Shown here: piece by piece, positions 9,414 through 17,185 of the stretch
Position numbering within the stretch: the stretch's first letter is position 1
Layout of the letters: each line of letters begins with the position of its first letter
DNA from: CAWFZT01 sp963820415
Lineage (GTDB): Bacteria > Chloroflexota > Anaerolineae > Anaerolineales > Anaerolineaceae
Reading direction: 5' to 3'
Assembly: GCA_963820415.1 (NCBI GenBank)
Contig: CAWFZT010000009.1
Location: 186,001 to 250,000 of the forward strand
DNA: 64,000 nucleotides
The notes under the pieces: model-generated
Told to the model about the DNA's origin: nothing
The model's database searches: none
The model's input: the letters and a program-made list of their open reading frames with translations, nothing else
Translations under genes and position numbers: made by a program

Positions 9414-10847
9414 TTATTGACCTCTCAGCCCAGCCACTGCTCCAACGGTGCGGATCAGGATTAATAAATCCAGGAACAGGTTACGATGCTTAATATAGTA
9501 TAGGTCGTATTCCAGCTTGATAGTAGTATCTTCGACCGTGGCGGCGTAACCGAAGTTAACTTGCGCCCAACCGGTCAGCCCTGGTTTTGCCAGTAGCCTT
9601 GCCCGGTAGAATGGTACGTTATTCTGCAGTTCTTCGACCAACTCGGTGCGTTCAGCGCGTGGGCCGACCAGGCTCATGTCGCCACGCAACACATTGAAAA
9701 ATTGAGGTAATTCATCCAGGTGACTTTTCCGCAGATAATGCCCCACGCGGGTGATGCGTTCGTCATTCTGCGTCGCTGGGCGAGCCACGCCATCTTTTTC
9801 AGCATCCTGCCGCATGGTACGAAATTTCAAGATTTTATAAATGCGCCCATTTTTTCCCAGGCGGATTTGAGAATACAATACTGGGCGCCCGGTATCGAGC
9901 AATATTACCAGTGAAATGATCGGGAAAAAGATCAAGCACAACAGCGATCCTACCAGACCACCTACCAGATCAATGGCCCGTTTGGCCATCTCGTAAAACC
10001 CGCCGGTGCGGGCCTGGTCGGCGAACGAGCGGATCAGCCAATCCGATTGGAGCAGCAAGATCGGCACCCGTCCTAGCAAGTCTTCGTAGACAATCGGCAT
10101 GGTGGTCACTTCCACTCCCATTTCCGCTGCTTTTAGGATCGCCTGAAACATACCTGGGCTCATCTGCCCTGAAATGGCAAAGATCAAATCCGAAACCGCT
10201 TCCCGTTGGATGATGTCTAATAAACACTCGCTGTCTCCCAAAACTGGACAGCATTCGATCTGGGTATTGATTTTTGAGACGTTATCGTCAATAAAACCCA
10301 CCAGGCGAAACGGACCGGGGCGGATTCCATTAATTACTCTTGCAAGAGACGTGCCCGCCCGACCAGCGCCCACAATCAACACCCGGCGCATAAAGAGCGG
10401 AGCGGTGAAAACCTTGATATACATTAACCGCCACAGGATAGTCAGAACCGAGACGACGACGATAAAGGCCAACACCCCGCGCCGCGGCAAAGGTGTATAA
10501 GCCGTAAAATAGACCACCAGGTAAAGCACCAGGCTAATCGCGGCGGCAATTCCCACCCCCTGTAAAACATCCTGGCGGCGGCTGGCGCGCCGTATATCGT
10601 ATAACTCGACAATCAGGATAATCCAGATCAAGGGGAGCAGATAGAACCACTCCTGAGGTCTCTCTTTCAAGAAAAGCCAGGAGAAATGCAGCCAGTCCAA
10701 TTGGGCCCAGAAGTATAAAGCGAACACCAGGGCAATAACAGTTATCAGCAGATCCCCCAAAATCAAGATAGCCCGCCGTTCTGCCGAGCTGATCCGCCAT
10801 AACAGGGGTCTTTGAATGGCGTTGTTGATGCTGAGCCTATTTATCAA
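9414..10847 (-). CDS. Polyprenyl-phosphate sugar phosphotransferase (WcaJ/WbaP-like initiating enzyme)
   Basis: Initiating phosphoglycosyl transferase that loads the first sugar phosphate onto undecaprenyl phosphate. It has 477 residues: about five N-terminal membrane helices (20-150), a nucleotide-binding-like domain (VLIVGAGRAGTSLARV) and a C-terminal bacterial sugar transferase domain from about 285, containing KRAIDLVGG, the membrane hairpin, KILKFRTM, SHLDELPQFFNVLRGDMSL, VGPRAER and KPGLTGWAQVNFGY. Length and order match the exopolysaccharide polyprenyl glycosylphosphotransferase family. It overlaps the upstream GT2 gene by 11 bp and ends 1 bp before the capD-like start, so it is embedded in the operon. 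A second paralog lies at 50551-51966 in the other glycan cluster. The sugar is not identifiable. Confidence 0.93.
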   Translation of the reverse strand: MINRLSINNAIQRPLLWRISSAERRAILILGDLLITVIALVFALYFWAQLDWLHFSWLFLKERPQEWFYLLPLIWIILIVELYDIRRASRRQDVLQGVGIAAAISLVLYLVVYFTAYTPLPRRGVLAFIVVVSVLTILWRLMYIKVFTAPLFMRRVLIVGAGRAGTSLARVINGIRPGPFRLVGFIDDNVSKINTQIECCPVLGDSECLLDIIQREAVSDLIFAISGQMSPGMFQAILKAAEMGVEVTTMPIVYEDLLGRVPILLLQSDWLIRSFADQARTGGFYEMAKRAIDLVGGLVGSLLCLIFFPIISLVILLDTGRPVLYSQIRLGKNGRIYKILKFRTMRQDAEKDGVARPATQNDERITRVGHYLRKSHLDELPQFFNVLRGDMSLVGPRAERTELVEELQNNVPFYRARLLAKPGLTGWAQVNFGYAATVEDTTIKLEYDLYYIKHRNLFLDLLILIRTVGAVAGLRGQ

Positions 10848-11820
10848 TCAAACTCCATAGAAATCCCGCTCCCCAGGAAAAGTGCATGGTGGTAATTGCC
10901 AGGGGAATGCCAATAAGCAGGCGGGGATCCTTTTGTCGGTAAGCGACAGGTAATGAACTTAATACCAGCAGGGTAAAATAAAGTATCAATATTATAACCA
11001 ACATCCAGCGAGCTGTGAGCCATAAACTGGAAAGTAACGCCAGTCCCAAACATCCTGAAACAAACAAGGGCGGTAGGGCCTGCCGCCAGCGCAGGGTTCC
11101 CGGAAAACGGCGCAGCATGCGCAATTTCCAGTAACCATAACGCCAGTACTGCTTTGCTAATGCCCCCAGGTCTGAACGGGCGAAATAGACTGAGCGAATG
11201 GCTGGATCAAGCCAGACCACACCGCCTCGTTGGCGAATACGGGAATTGAATTCATAGTCTTCATTGGTCAATAAATTTTCATTAAAATGGCCAACCTCTT
11301 CAAACAAACTGCGGCGAAAAGCTCCAAACGGCACCGTATCGACCGTTCCAGCTTGGTCAGTAAAGCGGTAAAGAGCATCTCCAACGCCAAAGGGATGGGC
11401 GGCTGCAGCGGCAATTGAACGGGCGATCCAACTTTCTCCGGCCGGATGGATTTCCCAAACACCCCCGACATTATCCCCTTTACCTCCTTCTAAGTCTGCT
11501 ACACAGCGTTCTACATACTCAGGATAAGGCATCGAGTGTCCATCCAGGCGAATGATGAACTCACCTTGGGCCGCTTCCAGGGCGAAGTTGAGCGCGGCTG
11601 GAATAATCCGTTTTGGATTATCAACCACTTTAACTAGTAAATCAGGGAATTCTTTTCGGAAAGCGGCCACTTCCGAACGAGTCTGGTCTGTGGACATACC
11701 ATCTGCAAGGATTACTTCAATCTCGTGATGTGGATAGCTTTGGGCGTAAATTGATTTTAAAAGAAGCCGGATAGTCGCTTCCTCATTGTAACATGGAACG
11801 ATAATCGAAACGAGGGACAT
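10837..11820 (-). CDS. Glycosyltransferase family 2, ExoA-like, with C-terminal membrane helices
   Basis: Inverting GT-A glycosyltransferase: VSIIVPCYNEEATI at the N-terminus, the nucleotide-binding VILADGMSTDQT, the metal-binding segment IIRLDGHS (DGH rather than the usual DxD), and NEDYEFNSRIRQRGG as the catalytic-base region. Two to three hydrophobic helices occupy about residues 248-327. The arrangement resembles ExoA of succinoglycan synthesis, which adds a sugar to a lipid-linked intermediate on the cytoplasmic face. It sits 28 bp after the sensor kinase gene and overlaps the initiating sugar transferase by 11 bp, so it probably adds the second sugar. Donor and acceptor are unknown. Confidence 0.9.
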   Translation of the reverse strand: MSLVSIIVPCYNEEATIRLLLKSIYAQSYPHHEIEVILADGMSTDQTRSEVAAFRKEFPDLLVKVVDNPKRIIPAALNFALEAAQGEFIIRLDGHSMPYPEYVERCVADLEGGKGDNVGGVWEIHPAGESWIARSIAAAAAHPFGVGDALYRFTDQAGTVDTVPFGAFRRSLFEEVGHFNENLLTNEDYEFNSRIRQRGGVVWLDPAIRSVYFARSDLGALAKQYWRYGYWKLRMLRRFPGTLRWRQALPPLFVSGCLGLALLSSLWLTARWMLVIILILYFTLLVLSSLPVAYRQKDPRLLIGIPLAITTMHFSWGAGFLWSLIDK

Positions 11821-11848
11821 TAAAATTTCGCTCTTTAGCTGGTTTAGG

Positions 11849-13261
11849 TTAAGAATTCCTGGTTGCCAGGGGTAAAGTTACCGTAAAAGTACTGCCTTTC
11901 CCCGGCGAACTGCCTACCCAGATCTGGCCACCATGGGCCAACACAATCTGCCTGGCAATCGCCAGACCAAGACCGGATCCCCGCCCACCACCGCTATGTC
12001 TGGACCGATCCGACTGGTAGAAGCGCTCGAAAATCCGCTTCTGATCTTCCGGAGTGATGCCAATGCCTGTATCTGAAACCTGGGCTTGAGCCATGCCATC
12101 TTTCGTATCCAACGACAGAGTAACCACGCCCCCGGTTGGAGTAAATTTTACCGCATTATCGACAAGATTGGTGAAAACCTGGGAAAGGCGGTCGGCGTCG
12201 CCGGTACAGACCGGTGACTTAATCAGGTTTTCTCGCAAACTGATATTTGCCTGCCTGGCCTGGATGGCAAACCTGTCGACCACGCCGTGCAAGAGCTTGC
12301 CCAAATCGACCGACTCCTTATGGAGGTCGGCTGTGCCCGCTTCCAGTCGGGCAAGGGATAACAGGTCCACGACTATTCGATGCATGCGGTCGGCTTCATT
12401 AAATATAATACTGGCTGCCTGGTGCAGCGCCTCGGGCGCTGAAACTGTCCCATCCATGATCGCCTGGGCAAAACCCTGGATTGAGGTCAGGGGCGTCTTT
12501 AATTCATGGGTGGCGTTTGCCAGAAAATCGCGTTGAGATTGCTGGCTTTCCTGCACTCGCCTGATCATTTCATTAAACGCACCGGCGAGTTGCTTGACCT
12601 CCTTTGGCCCTTTAACCGGCATGGGATCGTAGACACCCTTTGCCAGTCCGCGCGTCGCCTGTGTCATTTCCCTGAGCGGGTTAGAAATCCAGGCCGCCAT
12701 ACCCAATCCGATGATAAAGGCAAACACCAACGCCACTAATCCTGCCCGGATGAAAGGGGAAATAATGTCATCCCGCAAGATTGCACGCAATGCCAGGCGG
12801 GGACGAGGAGTCATCACCATCAGGTCGTATTGCCCATTCGCCAGTGGATGAGCCACATAAAACCAGACCAGGTTATTTGTATCTTTGAAGGTCTTCGTTA
12901 CGCTCAGATCGGTACCGGTAGAAAGGTCCGGGAAGAATTTTTTTTGCAAAGGTGGATATATACTTGCACCCGTATCGAAACTGACCCTCCCATCCGGCAG
13001 TAGTAAAATCAGCCGCACCTGGCGTCCACTTGCCTGTTGGTTTATGACTTGCTCATAAAGCCCCGGAGAGGTTTGAAGTACGGTTTCCAGGCGAGCGGTA
13101 ACGAAAGCGTCTGCCAGCTCGATGCGCAGGATAGCCTGACGATAAAGAATCGGGCTTTGCTGAAGGGCCAATGCTACCCCAACCGCCACTATGCATAGAA
13201 CAATCCCGACCAGCAAGGCGTAGCTAAGCCACAAACGAGTTCGCAAAGAGGATACCATCAA
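11849..13261 (-). CDS. Membrane sensor histidine kinase with HAMP domain
   Basis: Two-component sensor of 470 residues. A first membrane helix lies at about 11-33, an extracytoplasmic sensing region at about 34-180, a second helix at about 188-210, then a HAMP linker (SNPLREMTQATRGLAKG). The dimerisation domain contains FLANATHELKTPL with the phosphorylated histidine at H252. The ATPase domain shows NLVDNAVKFTP (N box), DTGIGI (G1), FERFYQSDRSR (F box) and GSGLGLAIARQI (G2). All catalytic boxes are intact. Its start overlaps the response regulator stop by 4 bp (ATGA), so they form a coupled pair. The gene continues into envelope-polysaccharide genes, so an envelope signal is a reasonable inference; the ligand is unknown. 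Confidence 0.95.
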   Translation of the reverse strand: MMVSSLRTRLWLSYALLVGIVLCIVAVGVALALQQSPILYRQAILRIELADAFVTARLETVLQTSPGLYEQVINQQASGRQVRLILLLPDGRVSFDTGASIYPPLQKKFFPDLSTGTDLSVTKTFKDTNNLVWFYVAHPLANGQYDLMVMTPRPRLALRAILRDDIISPFIRAGLVALVFAFIIGLGMAAWISNPLREMTQATRGLAKGVYDPMPVKGPKEVKQLAGAFNEMIRRVQESQQSQRDFLANATHELKTPLTSIQGFAQAIMDGTVSAPEALHQAASIIFNEADRMHRIVVDLLSLARLEAGTADLHKESVDLGKLLHGVVDRFAIQARQANISLRENLIKSPVCTGDADRLSQVFTNLVDNAVKFTPTGGVVTLSLDTKDGMAQAQVSDTGIGITPEDQKRIFERFYQSDRSRHSGGGRGSGLGLAIARQIVLAHGGQIWVGSSPGKGSTFTVTLPLATRNS

Positions 13262-13941
13262 CCTACCAATTTATACCCGACCCCGGTAACCGTCTCGATC
13301 GTCACACTGCTGGCGCCCAGCTTCCGGCGCAGTTGGGCGATATGCACATCCACAGTGCGGGTCTGGCCATAAAAATCAAAACCCCAGGCAAGGCTCAATA
13401 ACTGTTCGCGGTTCAAAACCAGGCCCTTATGCCGAACAAGCGCCAACAACACCTCAAATTCTTGAGTTCGGAGCTCAATGATTTTCCCTCTAGATGAGAC
13501 TTCTCGCCTGGCCGTATCGATCATCAGGTCGCCGATGTGCAACACCGGTTGGATCTCTTCTGAATTTGAGGATTCGCTGCGGCGCAGGATCGCCTTGACC
13601 CGCGCAACCAGCTCGCGTGGGTTGAACGGCTTGGTCAGGTAATCATCAGCGCCCAGCTCCAGGCCAAGAATTTTGTCGATGTCTTCATCTCGGGCGGTCA
13701 ACATCAAGACAGGAACGTTGTTGTGGTCAGAACGCAGGCGCCGGACAACTTCCATTCCATCCAGGCCAGGCAGCATGATATCCAGCACGACCAGCGCAGG
13801 ATGAAAACTTTCGACGGCTTTCAGAGCTTCCAGTCCATCGCCGGCTGACTGCACCTGGTATCCGTCGCGTTCAAGGTACAAGCGCGCCAACTGGACGATG
13901 TTAACTTCATCATCAACCAGCAGAATTAATTCGGATTTCAT
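13258..13941 (-). CDS. OmpR/PhoB-family response regulator
   Basis: Response regulator of 227 residues. The receiver domain (1-120) contains the acidic pair in LLVDDE, the phospho-accepting D54 (VVLDIMLPG), the conserved Thr in MLTARDE and the Lys in DYLTKPF. The C-terminal winged-helix DNA-binding domain (about 130-227) shows the OmpR pattern ELRTQEFEVLLAL and TVDVHIAQLRRKLG. Partner of the histidine kinase that overlaps it by 4 bp; its own start overlaps the ridA-like stop by 4 bp. It probably controls this operon or other envelope genes, but no target site could be identified. Confidence 0.96.
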   Translation of the reverse strand: MKSELILLVDDEVNIVQLARLYLERDGYQVQSAGDGLEALKAVESFHPALVVLDIMLPGLDGMEVVRRLRSDHNNVPVLMLTARDEDIDKILGLELGADDYLTKPFNPRELVARVKAILRRSESSNSEEIQPVLHIGDLMIDTARREVSSRGKIIELRTQEFEVLLALVRHKGLVLNREQLLSLAWGFDFYGQTRTVDVHIAQLRRKLGASSVTIETVTGVGYKLVG

Positions 13942-14375
13942 TCTTTCTTGTCACAGCAGCATTCGTCAGCATTCTTGGGCGGGATCAGCGCCACACATTC
14001 GATTTCCACGGCTGCTCCGCGTGGTAATGCTGCTACCTGGATAGCCGAACGCGCTGGCGGATTTTCCGGGAAATATGGACCGTAAATGGCATTCATCTTA
14101 TTAAAGTCGTTAATATCCCGCAGGAAAACCGTGGTTTTGACCACGTTAACCAGGCTGGTTCCGGCCGCTTCGAGGATCGCCTTCATGTTTTCCAGCGCCT
14201 GTCGAGTTTCGGCTTCCAGCCCGCCAGCCACCATGTTGCCAGTGGCGGGGTCCAGGCCAACCTGCCCGGCGGTGAATACCAGATGCCCTACCTGTACGCC
14301 CAGTGAGTACGGACCGATTGCTTTCGGGCCGTTTTCGGTGCGAACTATTTTTCTTTCCGAACAACAGCAGCTCAT
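13938..14375 (-). CDS. RidA-family reactive imine/enamine deaminase with cysteine-rich tails
   Basis: RidA/YjgF/UK114-family protein, which hydrolyses 2-aminoacrylate and related imines released by PLP enzymes. The core matches the family: IGPYSLGVQVGHLVFTAGQ, LENMKAILEAAG, VVKTTVFLRDINDF, and PARSAIQVAALPRGAAVEIE, which includes the expected catalytic arginine. At 145 residues it is longer than the usual 125-130 because of two additions: an N-terminal MSCCCSERK and a C-terminal tail ending DECCCDKKE. These CCC clusters are not part of the fold and may bind metal or form disulfides (inference). First gene of the minus-strand operon. The start ATG is preceded by GAGAGG at a normal distance, and it overlaps the response regulator by 4 bp. 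Confidence 0.92.
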   Translation of the reverse strand: MSCCCSERKIVRTENGPKAIGPYSLGVQVGHLVFTAGQVGLDPATGNMVAGGLEAETRQALENMKAILEAAGTSLVNVVKTTVFLRDINDFNKMNAIYGPYFPENPPARSAIQVAALPRGAAVEIECVALIPPKNADECCCDKKE

Positions 14376-14588
14376 AATTTACCTCTCAATAATCAAATTT
14401 GATTCGATTGTACGCTAATTTATGGCTTAGGAAAAGATTAATATTCCAACGATTCGGTTTTTTTATGGGCCGCCTTCAGCTATGATCTACCTTTCAGGTC
14501 GATAATATACCGATGACTGGTATAATACTCCCCGACTAACGATTTGTTGGGATATTTTTTCAATTTAGAATGAAGGTTATCCGAACGA
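14376..14588. promoter_or_regulatory. Divergent intergenic region between ridA-like operon and prfA
   Basis: This 213-bp gap separates the minus-strand ridA-like operon from prfA on the plus strand and must hold both promoters. On the plus strand a TATAAT is present at 14521-14526, about 60 bp before prfA, without a good -35 hexamer. On the minus strand a TACAAT-like -10 lies near 14408-14413, again without a convincing -35. The prfA ATG is preceded by GAAGG about 11 bases upstream. No strong hairpin was noticed. Confidence 0.35.
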
Positions 14589-15665
14589 ATGCTGGAAAAA
14601 TTAAACGCTATCCAATCTCGTTTTGACGAGCTTACCCTTCTTTTAGAAGAAAACGCCCAGGATTACCAGCGCGTCGCCGAGCTGGCCAAGGAACGTTCAG
14701 ATCTGGAACCGATTATCACCCGGCTGGCAGAATACCGGGAGGTGATGAAGCGCATCGAAGAAGCCCGCTCGCTGCAAGGGACCGAGGATGAAGAATTGCG
14801 CCAACTGGCGTTGAGCGACCTCGAAGAATACACTCCCAAAGCTGAGAAGTTGGAGAAAGAGCTCAAAAGCCTGATTGTACCCAAAGACCCGCGTGACGAA
14901 CGCAGCGTGATCGTCGAAATTCGCGCCGGCACCGGGGGCGACGAAGCTGCTTTATTCGCTGCCGACCTGTTCCGCATGTACAACCGCTATGCCGAGCGGC
15001 ACGGCTGGACGATTGAAGTCTTTTCTCAGAGCGAAATCGGCCTGGGGGGTTTCAAAGAAATTATCTTCACCGTAAAAGGCCGCGGAGCCTTTTCCCGCTT
15101 GAAATACGAATCCGGCGTGCACCGTGTCCAGCGCGTGCCGGTGACCGAGTCCCAGGGACGCATCCACACTTCAACCGTGACCGTCGCCGTACTGGCCGAG
15201 GTGGAAGAGGTCGATGTGCAAATCCCAGATTCAGATATCCGGGTCGATATCTACCGTTCAGCCGGAGCCGGCGGGCAGAACGTGCAGAAAAACTCGACTG
15301 CCATCCGCATCACCCACCTGCCCACCGGCATCGTCGTTGCCTGCCAGGACGAGCGCTCACAGCTTCAAAACCGGCTGCGCGCCATGGCGATTCTGCGCGC
15401 CCGCCTGTATGAAATCGAACAACAGAAACGCCAGGCCGAGTTGGAAACCACCCGGCGTTCGCAGATAGGCACCGGTGAACGGTCGGAAAAAATCCGCACT
15501 TACAATTACCCGCAAACGCGGGTTACCGATCATCGCGTCAACCTTTCGATCTATAATTTGCCGGTAGTTATGGACGGAGAAATCGACCCTTTCATCGATG
15601 AGCTGTCTCAGCGCGCCGAAACAGAACGGCTTTCAGGCGGCAATGAGGATGAAACCGAAGAATAA
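14589..15665 (+). CDS. prfA: Peptide chain release factor 1
   Basis: Class I release factor that recognises UAA and UAG in the ribosomal A site and triggers hydrolysis of the peptidyl-tRNA ester. The 358-residue length is typical. The N-terminal helical domain is followed by the RF1 core; the catalytic GGQ is visible in SAGAGGQNVQKNSTAIRI, and the C-terminal segment contains RTYNYPQTRVTDHR. The glutamine of GGQ is the methylation target of PrmC, which is encoded by the next, overlapping gene. The prfA-prmC-tsaC order is a common bacterial arrangement. The gene is intact and ends in TAA, direct evidence that UAA still serves as a normal stop here despite the two in-frame TAA codons elsewhere in the window. 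Confidence 0.98.
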   Translation: MLEKLNAIQSRFDELTLLLEENAQDYQRVAELAKERSDLEPIITRLAEYREVMKRIEEARSLQGTEDEELRQLALSDLEEYTPKAEKLEKELKSLIVPKDPRDERSVIVEIRAGTGGDEAALFAADLFRMYNRYAERHGWTIEVFSQSEIGLGGFKEIIFTVKGRGAFSRLKYESGVHRVQRVPVTESQGRIHTSTVTVAVLAEVEEVDVQIPDSDIRVDIYRSAGAGGQNVQKNSTAIRITHLPTGIVVACQDERSQLQNRLRAMAILRARLYEIEQQKRQAELETTRRSQIGTGERSEKIRTYNYPQTRVTDHRVNLSIYNLPVVMDGEIDPFIDELSQRAETERLSGGNEDETEE

Positions 15666-16506
15666 AGCCGGCGCGTGGTTGGTGTATGCCCGCGCCAGGT
15701 TGCTGCCGGTCAGCGAACAACCTGCCCTGGAAGCCCAGACCTTGCTGGCGCATGTGTTAGACAAACCACGTGCCTGGGTAATCGCTCACCCCGAAGCGAT
15801 CCTAACTGCCGATCAGGCCAATTCCTTTAGTTTTATTTTAGAACGGCGCCTGGGCGGTGAACCACTACCCTATCTGCTTGGTCATTGGGAATTTTTCGGG
15901 CTTAGTTTCAAAGTCACGCCCGACGTGCTGATCCCCCGCCCGGAAACCGAGTTGCTGGTCGAAAAGGCATTGACCTGGCTGCGTGCGCATCCTTCCAGCC
16001 GGCTGGCTGTGGATGTGGGCACCGGCTGCGGATGTATCGCCATTAGCCTGGCGCATTTGGTTAATGATTTGCAGGTAGTCGCTTTGGATTTGTCCCGGCC
16101 TGCTCTGCAAGTCGCTCAACAGAATACCTACGAGCATCAGGTAAAGGACCGTGTGCACCTAGTGCAAACCAACCTGCTGGTAAGTTTGGAAGGAAAATTC
16201 GATTTGGTGTGCGCTAACCTCCCTTATATCCCATCCTCCACCCTGACAGAGCTGGAAGTCGTCCGTCATGAGCCACGCCAGGCGCTGGACGGCGGGCCGG
16301 ATGGGACCAACTACATCAGTCCTCTCCTCGAGGATGCGCCACGATGGCTGGCACCCGGCGCGCTGCTGCTGTTGGAAATTGAAGCGGGGCAAGGCGAGAG
16401 CGTACCACAAATAGCCAGGCGATTTTTACCCACCGCGGAAATCCAGCTTTTCCAGGATCTATCCGGTCATCCCAGGCTGGTGCAGGTAGAGGATAAAATC
16501 AGGTGA
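15643..16506 (+). CDS. prmC: Release-factor glutamine N5-methyltransferase
   Basis: PrmC/HemK methylates the Gln of the GGQ motif in release factors using S-adenosylmethionine. It has an N-terminal helical domain, PLPYLLGHWEFFGLSF and PDVLIPRPETELLVE leading into the methyltransferase fold, with SAM motif I as VDVGTGCGCIAISLA. The substrate-binding NPPY motif appears as CANLPYIPSS, with leucine replacing the first proline; this variant probably still works but is worth noting. A longer frame opens at 15598, but the ATG at 15643 (or 15649) gives a normal N-terminus and overlaps prfA by about 20 bp, with AGGCGG just upstream. The stop lies 7 bp before the next gene. Confidence 0.93.
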   Translation: MRMKPKNKAGAWLVYARARLLPVSEQPALEAQTLLAHVLDKPRAWVIAHPEAILTADQANSFSFILERRLGGEPLPYLLGHWEFFGLSFKVTPDVLIPRPETELLVEKALTWLRAHPSSRLAVDVGTGCGCIAISLAHLVNDLQVVALDLSRPALQVAQQNTYEHQVKDRVHLVQTNLLVSLEGKFDLVCANLPYIPSSTLTELEVVRHEPRQALDGGPDGTNYISPLLEDAPRWLAPGALLLLEIEAGQGESVPQIARRFLPTAEIQLFQDLSGHPRLVQVEDKIR

Positions 16507-16513
16507 GTGGAAT

Positions 16514-17140
16514 ATGAAAACCGAAATTATTTCTTGTGAAGCCCCGGACGCTATCGAACGAGCAGTCGCTGTATTCCAGGCGGGTGGGCTGGTGGCTTTT
16601 CCTACAGACACCGTGTATGGAGTGGCAGCCCCGGCTTTCAGTAAGGAAGGCATCGACCGCCTGTTTGAGGCCAAAGGGCGTGAGGACAATAAGGCAATTT
16701 CCGTTTTGATCGGTGGTACCGAACAGCTCAATATAATTACCCCCAATCTGACCCAGTCTGCCAGCCGCCTGGCGCAGCGGTTTTGGCCGGGTGGGTTGAC
16801 CCTGGTGGTCAGCCGGCGGCCTGAACTGCCCGGCAACCTTTCACCCCTGCCGACGATTGGGGTGCGTATGCCCAACCATCCCTTTGCCATTGCTTTGTTA
16901 ATCCGCTGCGGGCCGCTTGCCACCACTTCAGCCAACCTGTCCGGCGGACCCGACCCGCAGACCGCCCAGGATGTGCTGGCGCAGTTGGACGGGAGGATTG
17001 CACTGGTCCTCGATGGTGGGGCCACTCCCGGTAGCATTCCTTCCACCGTGGTGGACTGTACCCTGCCTGAGCCTGCCATCCTGCGCAAGGGAGTAATCTC
17101 CTCCGAAGCCATCCTGAACGCCCTTCAGAGACGGTCATAG
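16514..17140 (+). CDS. tsaC: L-threonylcarbamoyladenylate synthase (YrdC/Sua5 family, short form)
   Basis: Makes threonylcarbamoyl-AMP from threonine, bicarbonate and ATP for the t6A37 modification of ANN-decoding tRNAs. The 208-residue protein is a single YrdC domain: GGLVAFPTDTVYGVAAPAF, KGREDNKAISVLI, FWPGGLTLVV, RMPNHPFAIALL and TTSANLSGG are all characteristic. It lacks the additional C-terminal Sua5 domain, hence TsaC-like length. The start follows an AGGTGAG Shine-Dalgarno that overlaps the prmC stop. Co-transcription with prfA and prmC is likely. It ends convergently with the VIT-vWA gene. Confidence 0.94.
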   Translation: MKTEIISCEAPDAIERAVAVFQAGGLVAFPTDTVYGVAAPAFSKEGIDRLFEAKGREDNKAISVLIGGTEQLNIITPNLTQSASRLAQRFWPGGLTLVVSRRPELPGNLSPLPTIGVRMPNHPFAIALLIRCGPLATTSANLSGGPDPQTAQDVLAQLDGRIALVLDGGATPGSIPSTVVDCTLPEPAILRKGVISSEAILNALQRRS

Positions 17141-17185
17141 CACCAGACAATCTGTTCCAGACTGCTCGCCGCGCAACTGCATGCG

